DNA from: Beijerinckiaceae bacterium RH AL1
Lineage (GTDB): Bacteria > Pseudomonadota > Alphaproteobacteria > Rhizobiales > Beijerinckiaceae
Direction of reading: 5' to 3'
NCBI GenBank assembly: GCA_901457705.2
Contig: LR590083.2
Span: forward strand, 2,170,597-2,234,596
DNA: 64,000 nt
The number at the start of each line of letters is the position of its first letter. The stretch's first letter is position 1. Both the position numbers and the translations under genes were made by a program. The notes beneath the pieces are model-generated. The model saw nothing but the letters and a program-made list of their open reading frames with translations. It was not told the DNA's origin and did not search any database. This document shows positions 60,057 to 64,000 of this stretch, piece by piece.

Positions 60057-60950
60057 ATGAGCGTCGAGAGCCGTTTCTACGAGGCCGCCGACGGCCTGCG
60101 GCTGCACATGATCGACGTCGCCCCGGCCCGCGATGCCGGCCTGCTGCCGGTCGTCTGTCTCTGCGGCCTGACGCGCAATGCCAGCGACTTCGTGCCGTTG
60201 GCCGAAGCGCTCGCCGGCGACCCTGACCATCCCCGGCGGGTGGTCGCATTCGATTATCGCGGCCGCGGCCGCTCCGATCATGATCCCGACTGGCGCCACT
60301 ACGATCTCGCGACGGAGCGCGACGACATTCTGCGTGGGCTGGCAGTCTGCGGCATCACGCGCGCGCACATGATCGGGACGTCGCGCGGCGGCCTGCACAT
60401 CATGGCGATGGCGCCGGAGCATCGTGCGCTCATCGCCTCCGTTGTCTTCAATGACATCGGCCCGGTGCTCGAGCGCGCCGGTCTCGCACGCATCAAGGGC
60501 TACGTCGGCAAGCTCCCGATGCCGCCGCGCAACTACGCCGAAGCGATCAAGCTCCTGAAGCTCGGCGCCGGCGAGCATTTCGACGTGCTCGATGCCGCAG
60601 GCTGGCTGCACCACGCGCGTACGACTTTCGGTGAAGACGAGCAGCATCTCGGCCTGCAGTACGACCCCGCGCTTGCCCGCACGCTGGACGCCTTCGATCT
60701 GTCGCAACCCCTGCCCGAGATGTGGGACCTCTACGACACGCTGCGCGGACTGCCCGTCCTCGTCGTCCGCGGCGAGCGCTCCGACCTTCTGTCGGAGGCG
60801 ACCTTCGCGGCCATGCTGGCGCGATGGCCGGGCAGCGAAGGCATCGTCGTCCCGGGCCAGGGTCATGCGCCGCTGCTCGCCGACCGGCCAACGATCGACA
60901 AGATCTCGCATTTCCTCTCCGCGAGCGACCACGCGGCTGCGGCGCCGTAG
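60057..60950 (+). CDS. alpha/beta hydrolase
   Basis: This 297-residue protein has the alpha/beta hydrolase fold. The oxyanion region is VVCLCGLTRNASDF, strand 4 gives AFDYRGRGRSDHD, and the nucleophile elbow is GTSRGG (Ser109). The acid is likely the Asp in VVRGERSDLLS, and the catalytic His is in PGQGHAPLL. HGLTR-type N-termini occur in a group of alphaproteobacterial hydrolases of unknown substrate. It stands alone, divergent from the receiver gene. Confidence 0.88.
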   Translation: MSVESRFYEAADGLRLHMIDVAPARDAGLLPVVCLCGLTRNASDFVPLAEALAGDPDHPRRVVAFDYRGRGRSDHDPDWRHYDLATERDDILRGLAVCGITRAHMIGTSRGGLHIMAMAPEHRALIASVVFNDIGPVLERAGLARIKGYVGKLPMPPRNYAEAIKLLKLGAGEHFDVLDAAGWLHHARTTFGEDEQHLGLQYDPALARTLDAFDLSQPLPEMWDLYDTLRGLPVLVVRGERSDLLSEATFAAMLARWPGSEGIVVPGQGHAPLLADRPTIDKISHFLSASDHAAAAP

Positions 60951-61074
60951 ACGGCCGATCCGGCTGACAGCCCGTGACGGCGGGCCCCGTCGCGCTTGCC
61001 ATGCCGGGAGCGCTCGGGCATACCCTCGGTTGCCCCGGGCGAAGCATCTTAAATGCGTCGCTTTCGGGCCCTAC

Positions 61075-61168
61075 GGAGACGTGGCCGAGAGGCTGAAGGC
61101 GGCGGTTTGCTAAACCGTTATAGGGTTGTAAAGCCCTATCGAGGGTTCGAATCCCTCCGTCTCCGCCA
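61075..61168 (+). tRNA. tRNA-Ser (anticodon GCU)
   Basis: The acceptor GGAGACG pairs with CGTCTCC, and CCA is encoded (61166-61168). The anticodon loop reads TTTGCTAAA between GGCGG/CGG-type stem arms, giving GCU, which reads AGC/AGU serine codons. A long variable arm (TAGGGTTGTAAAGCCCTA) and the T loop GGTTCGAATCC are both present, as required for class II tRNA-Ser. No intron is seen. Confidence 0.95.
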
Positions 61169-61227
61169 ACTCGTCACGGTCATGTAGCGATTGCCGGTGT
61201 CCGGTCTTTCGCCGTTGGAGGACGACG

Positions 61228-61779
61228 ATGTTCCTGGACTCTCGCTCGGGTGCACCCAAGCTCGCCCTGGCCGCTGTCGCGGCGGCGCTACTGGCTCTGG
61301 GGTCCGGTAAAGCCCTCGCCGATCCCGTCAGCCCGAGCGGCATCTGGTACACCGACGGCAACGACTCGATCATCAAGGTTCACAGCTGCGCGACCGATGC
61401 CGAAGCCTACTGCGGCACCATCGTCTGGCTGAAGGAGCCGAAGGAGTCCGACGGCTCGGTCAAGGTCGACAAGCTGAACAAGGATCCGTCGAAGCGCAGC
61501 AAGCCGATCGTCGGCCTCGATATCCTGCTCGACATGAAGTCCGACGACGATCACTGGACGGGCAAGGCCTACAATCCCGAAGACGGCAAGCTCTACGACA
61601 TCACCTTCAAGGTGAAGACGGACAAGGAAGAGAACGACCAGGCCGACCTGCGCGGCTGCATCATGCACTTCCTCTGCAAGACCGAGACCTTCAACCGCGC
61701 CAAGGACGTGCCGGGCGGCGATCCGACCGTTGCAGCCGGTCCGAAGAAGAAGTCGAAGCACGAGGCGGCCAAGCACTGA
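61228..61779 (+). CDS. secreted DUF2147 domain protein
   Basis: This 183-residue protein has a signal peptide (LALAAVAAALLALGSGKALA). The mature DUF2147 domain has GIWYTDGNDSIIKVHSC, YCGTIVWLKEP, LNKDPSKRSKPIVGLDIL, WTGKAYNPEDGKLYDITF and RGCIMHFLCKTETFNR. Four Cys (two pairs) are conserved in the family. The domain is a lipocalin-like beta barrel of unknown function, found in the periplasm. The C-terminus is Lys-rich. GGAGG lies before the ATG. It follows tRNA-Ser and precedes another secreted protein. Confidence 0.9.
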   Translation: MFLDSRSGAPKLALAAVAAALLALGSGKALADPVSPSGIWYTDGNDSIIKVHSCATDAEAYCGTIVWLKEPKESDGSVKVDKLNKDPSKRSKPIVGLDILLDMKSDDDHWTGKAYNPEDGKLYDITFKVKTDKEENDQADLRGCIMHFLCKTETFNRAKDVPGGDPTVAAGPKKKSKHEAAKH

Positions 61780-61789
61780 TCCCGCGCCG

Positions 61790-62182
61790 ATGCGGTCCAG
61801 CTCGTTCAGCAGTCACGATTTATTAAGCCTCGCGCTCGCCGCAGCGTTGGCGTCGACGATGTCGGCGCACGCGGCCACGGCCCAGCACAAGCATCGCCCC
61901 GCCGCCGCGCCGACGACGCGGGATACCGACACCACGTCGACGGGCGGCATTCGGCCCAAGGCTCCGGAGATGACGGTGCCTGATCCCGCCGCCAAGGACG
62001 TCGGCCCTCTTCCCGCGCCCTTCCATCTGCCGACGGCATCGCGTCAGCGGATGCGGGACTGCGGCCTTAAGTGGCAGGCGATGAAGGAGTCGGGCGAGGC
62101 CGGAGAGGATATCTGGCGAGACTTCGCGACGCGTTGCCTCGCTGCTTCGAGCGGTCCGTTCGACAAGCGCTCCGAGCGATAG
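61790..62182 (+). CDS. secreted hypothetical protein
   Basis: This 130-residue protein has a signal peptide (LLSLALAAALASTMSAHA), a disordered Pro/Thr-rich region (KHRPAAAPTTRDTDTTSTGG) and a short C-terminal module RMRDCGLKWQAMKESGEAGEDIWRDFATRCLA with two Cys. C-x-x-x-W...G...W-x-x-F...C modules recur in small secreted Hyphomicrobiales proteins, but I know no function. The start at 61790 lies 10 bases after the DUF2147 stop codon, so the two are probably one operon, although no good ribosome site is visible. Confidence 0.65.
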   Translation: MRSSSFSSHDLLSLALAAALASTMSAHAATAQHKHRPAAAPTTRDTDTTSTGGIRPKAPEMTVPDPAAKDVGPLPAPFHLPTASRQRMRDCGLKWQAMKESGEAGEDIWRDFATRCLAASSGPFDKRSER

Positions 62183-62240
62183 GCGGCGGCCAAGCGAGAC
62201 CGCCGCCCATCGGCGGCAGAGGACGCAGCTCAGATCACCG

Positions 62241-62582
62241 TCAGACCGGGTCGGAAGTCACGGGAGCAGCCGGCGGCGTCGTCTTTGGCTTGCGCGGCGC
62301 GGCCTTCCTGGTGACCTTCTTCGCGGTGGTCTTCTTGACGGCCTTCTTGGTGGCCTTCTTCGCCGGCGACTTCTTCGTCGCGGTCTTCTTGGTCGCCTTC
62401 TTCGCGGCGGTCTTCTTCACGGCCTTCTTGGTGGCCTTCTTCGCCGGCGACTTCTTCGTCGCGGCCTTCTTGGTCGCCTTCTTCGCGGCGGTCTTCTTCA
62501 CGGCCTTCTTGGTGGCCTTCTTCGCCGGCGACTTCTTCGTGGCCTTCTTGGTCGCGGTCTTCCTCGTGGTAGCCTTCACCAT
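62241..62582 (-). CDS. lysine-rich histone H1-like protein with internal repeats
   Basis: This 113-residue protein is about one third Lys and otherwise mostly Ala and Thr (KKATKKSPAKKATKKAVKK...). It consists of near three copies of a 27-residue unit, mirrored by an 81-bp DNA period starting at 62340, 62421 and 62502. A Pro-rich acidic tail ends PPAAPVTSDPV. Such proteins resemble eukaryotic H1 tails, Hc1/Hc2 of Chlamydia and AlgP of Pseudomonas, and bind DNA nonspecifically in a disordered state. A 17-base inverted motif, TTGCC...GGCAA, lies 36 bases upstream of the start and may be an operator. Confidence 0.8.
   Translation of the reverse strand: MVKATTRKTATKKATKKSPAKKATKKAVKKTAAKKATKKAATKKSPAKKATKKAVKKTAAKKATKKTATKKSPAKKATKKAVKKTTAKKVTRKAAPRKPKTTPPAAPVTSDPV
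62340..62560 (-). repeat. 81-bp tandem coding repeat
   Basis: GGCCTTCTTGGTGGCCTTCT recurs at 62340, 62421 and 62502, exactly 81 bases apart, so the reading frame is kept. Copies one and two are nearly identical over their full length; the third decays toward the gene start. Such repeats change copy number readily by slippage or recombination. Confidence 0.8.
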
Positions 62583-62825
62583 CGATAGTCCCCTGTACTT
62601 GCGTCGTGCGTCCGTTGTTGCCGAATAGTGGCAATCAAAGGGTAGCGTGGACACACCCTTGTGCAAGAGGCGCCGGGGCAAGTCGCACTTCGGCGCGACA
62701 CGCAAAGGCAGCGCGGCGCCGGCAAGATGCTTCGTCTCCCAACCTTTTTACGAAGGCTCTTCAAGGTCGACGACGACGTCTCCCCTCCAGCCTGACGATA
62801 TGGGGACTTATAGGGGAAGACCACT

Positions 62826-62884
62826 CGGGCTATAGGAAATTAGCCCGTCGACGGCACGAGTCTTATGAGAAGCCGTTGTTTTTA
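62826..62884 (+). ncRNA. candidate structured RNA with two hairpins in a 556-base intergenic stretch
   Basis: The region 62583-63138 has no believable gene. It is AT-richer than average toward 62800-62960. CGGGCTA (62826-62832) pairs with TAGCCCG (62841-62847), and ACGGC (62851-62855) pairs with GCCGT (62872-62876), after which TGTTTTT follows, as at the 3' end of a small RNA. I found no clear promoter and cannot name a family. The rest of the stretch shows nothing recognisable. Confidence 0.3.
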
Positions 62885-63138
62885 CAGGTGAAAAGCGAGA
62901 AGCCAGGGCGGGAATGGCTGCAGAGGTCAGGGAGAGCTTGAGCGAATAAGGTTTGGAGAAAATCTTCTTTTGCAAGCACTGAAACCGACGATGCGGTGCC
63001 GCGCTGCAACGATGAAGAGTCGGCAATGGCAACAAGAAAGATTCATGTGAAAAAGTCGCGCCGACTCGACGCGACCTTGCCTTCACGAACGATCTGAGCC
63101 TCGAAACCGCGCGCGACGCGCGATGATTCGCAGCACGA

Positions 63139-64000
<862 letters not shown>

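Noticed and set aside
62340-62582. CRISPR-like repeats
   Set aside because: The 81-bp repeats are in frame inside a Lys-rich coding gene and have no unique spacers.
62606-63086. Open frames on both strands between the histone-like gene and gatB
   Set aside because: Composition is not protein-like, there are no ribosome sites or motifs, and the frames overlap each other.

Overview
The window looks like a chromosomal segment of a high-GC alphaproteobacterium of the order Hyphomicrobiales (Rhizobiales). Supporting signs are the beta-class GANTC methyltransferase CcrM next to rnhB, the run rpoZ-rsh-pdxJ-acpS-lepB-rnc-era, the DUF2007 protein / tRNA methyltransferase / polyprenyl synthase trio, the prkA-yeaH-spoVR operon, pyruvate phosphate dikinase with a maeB-type malic enzyme, and glnE. 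I cannot name the genus. Almost all genes are housekeeping. I see no prophage, transposase, plasmid functions or CRISPR array.

Layout. 1-2.8 kb: a DJ-1/PfpI protein, a small Kazal-like secreted protein, a CDF-type transporter without a cytoplasmic domain, a small membrane protein and recO. 2.88-7.9 kb: branched-chain amino acid synthesis. It has a candidate attenuator (short peptide with adjacent Leu-Ile-Val codons plus a terminator), then ilvB, a palindromic mobile repeat, ilvN, an acyltransferase behind tandem 20-bp repeats, and ilvC. 7.9-15 kb: Uma2 nuclease-like protein, a FemAB/BioF2-like acetyltransferase paired with a DUF6875-like protein, maeB, and the isoprenoid / tRNA-modification trio. 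15-21 kb: SleB hydrolase, DUF1348 protein, ppdK, HdeD-like membrane protein. 21.3-23.2 kb: dxs, broken by a one-base frameshift. 23-29.5 kb: VOC protein, SEC-C protein, rpmF, leuB, cupin, parC.

29.6-33 kb: a MarR regulator diverges from a serine hydrolase, followed by a GST and a PhnB-like protein. The same operator, TTGATATCAA, overlaps the -10 of both plus-strand promoters, so this looks like a small self-contained regulon. 33-37.5 kb: ccrM, rnhB, an MFS exporter, and folA with three GANTC sites at its start. 37.7-42.5 kb: prkA-yeaH-spoVR. 42.5-47.6 kb: glnE and a Rieske/FAD reductase. 47.6-54 kb: the era-to-rpoZ cluster on the minus strand, opposed by a NYN nuclease and a family 5 uracil-DNA glycosylase. 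55.6-64 kb: smpB, dapA (also broken by one missing base), a lytic transglycosylase, a lone receiver protein, an alpha/beta hydrolase, tRNA-Ser(GCU), small secreted proteins, a lysine-rich histone-like protein with 81-bp repeats, and the C-terminal part of gatB.

Two single-base deletions in otherwise intact, normally essential genes (dxs, dapA), both in GC-rich tracts, point to assembly or base-calling error more than to real pseudogenes. The best candidates for new regulatory biology are the ilvB leader, the paired MarR operators, and the GANTC clusters near folA and ccrM.
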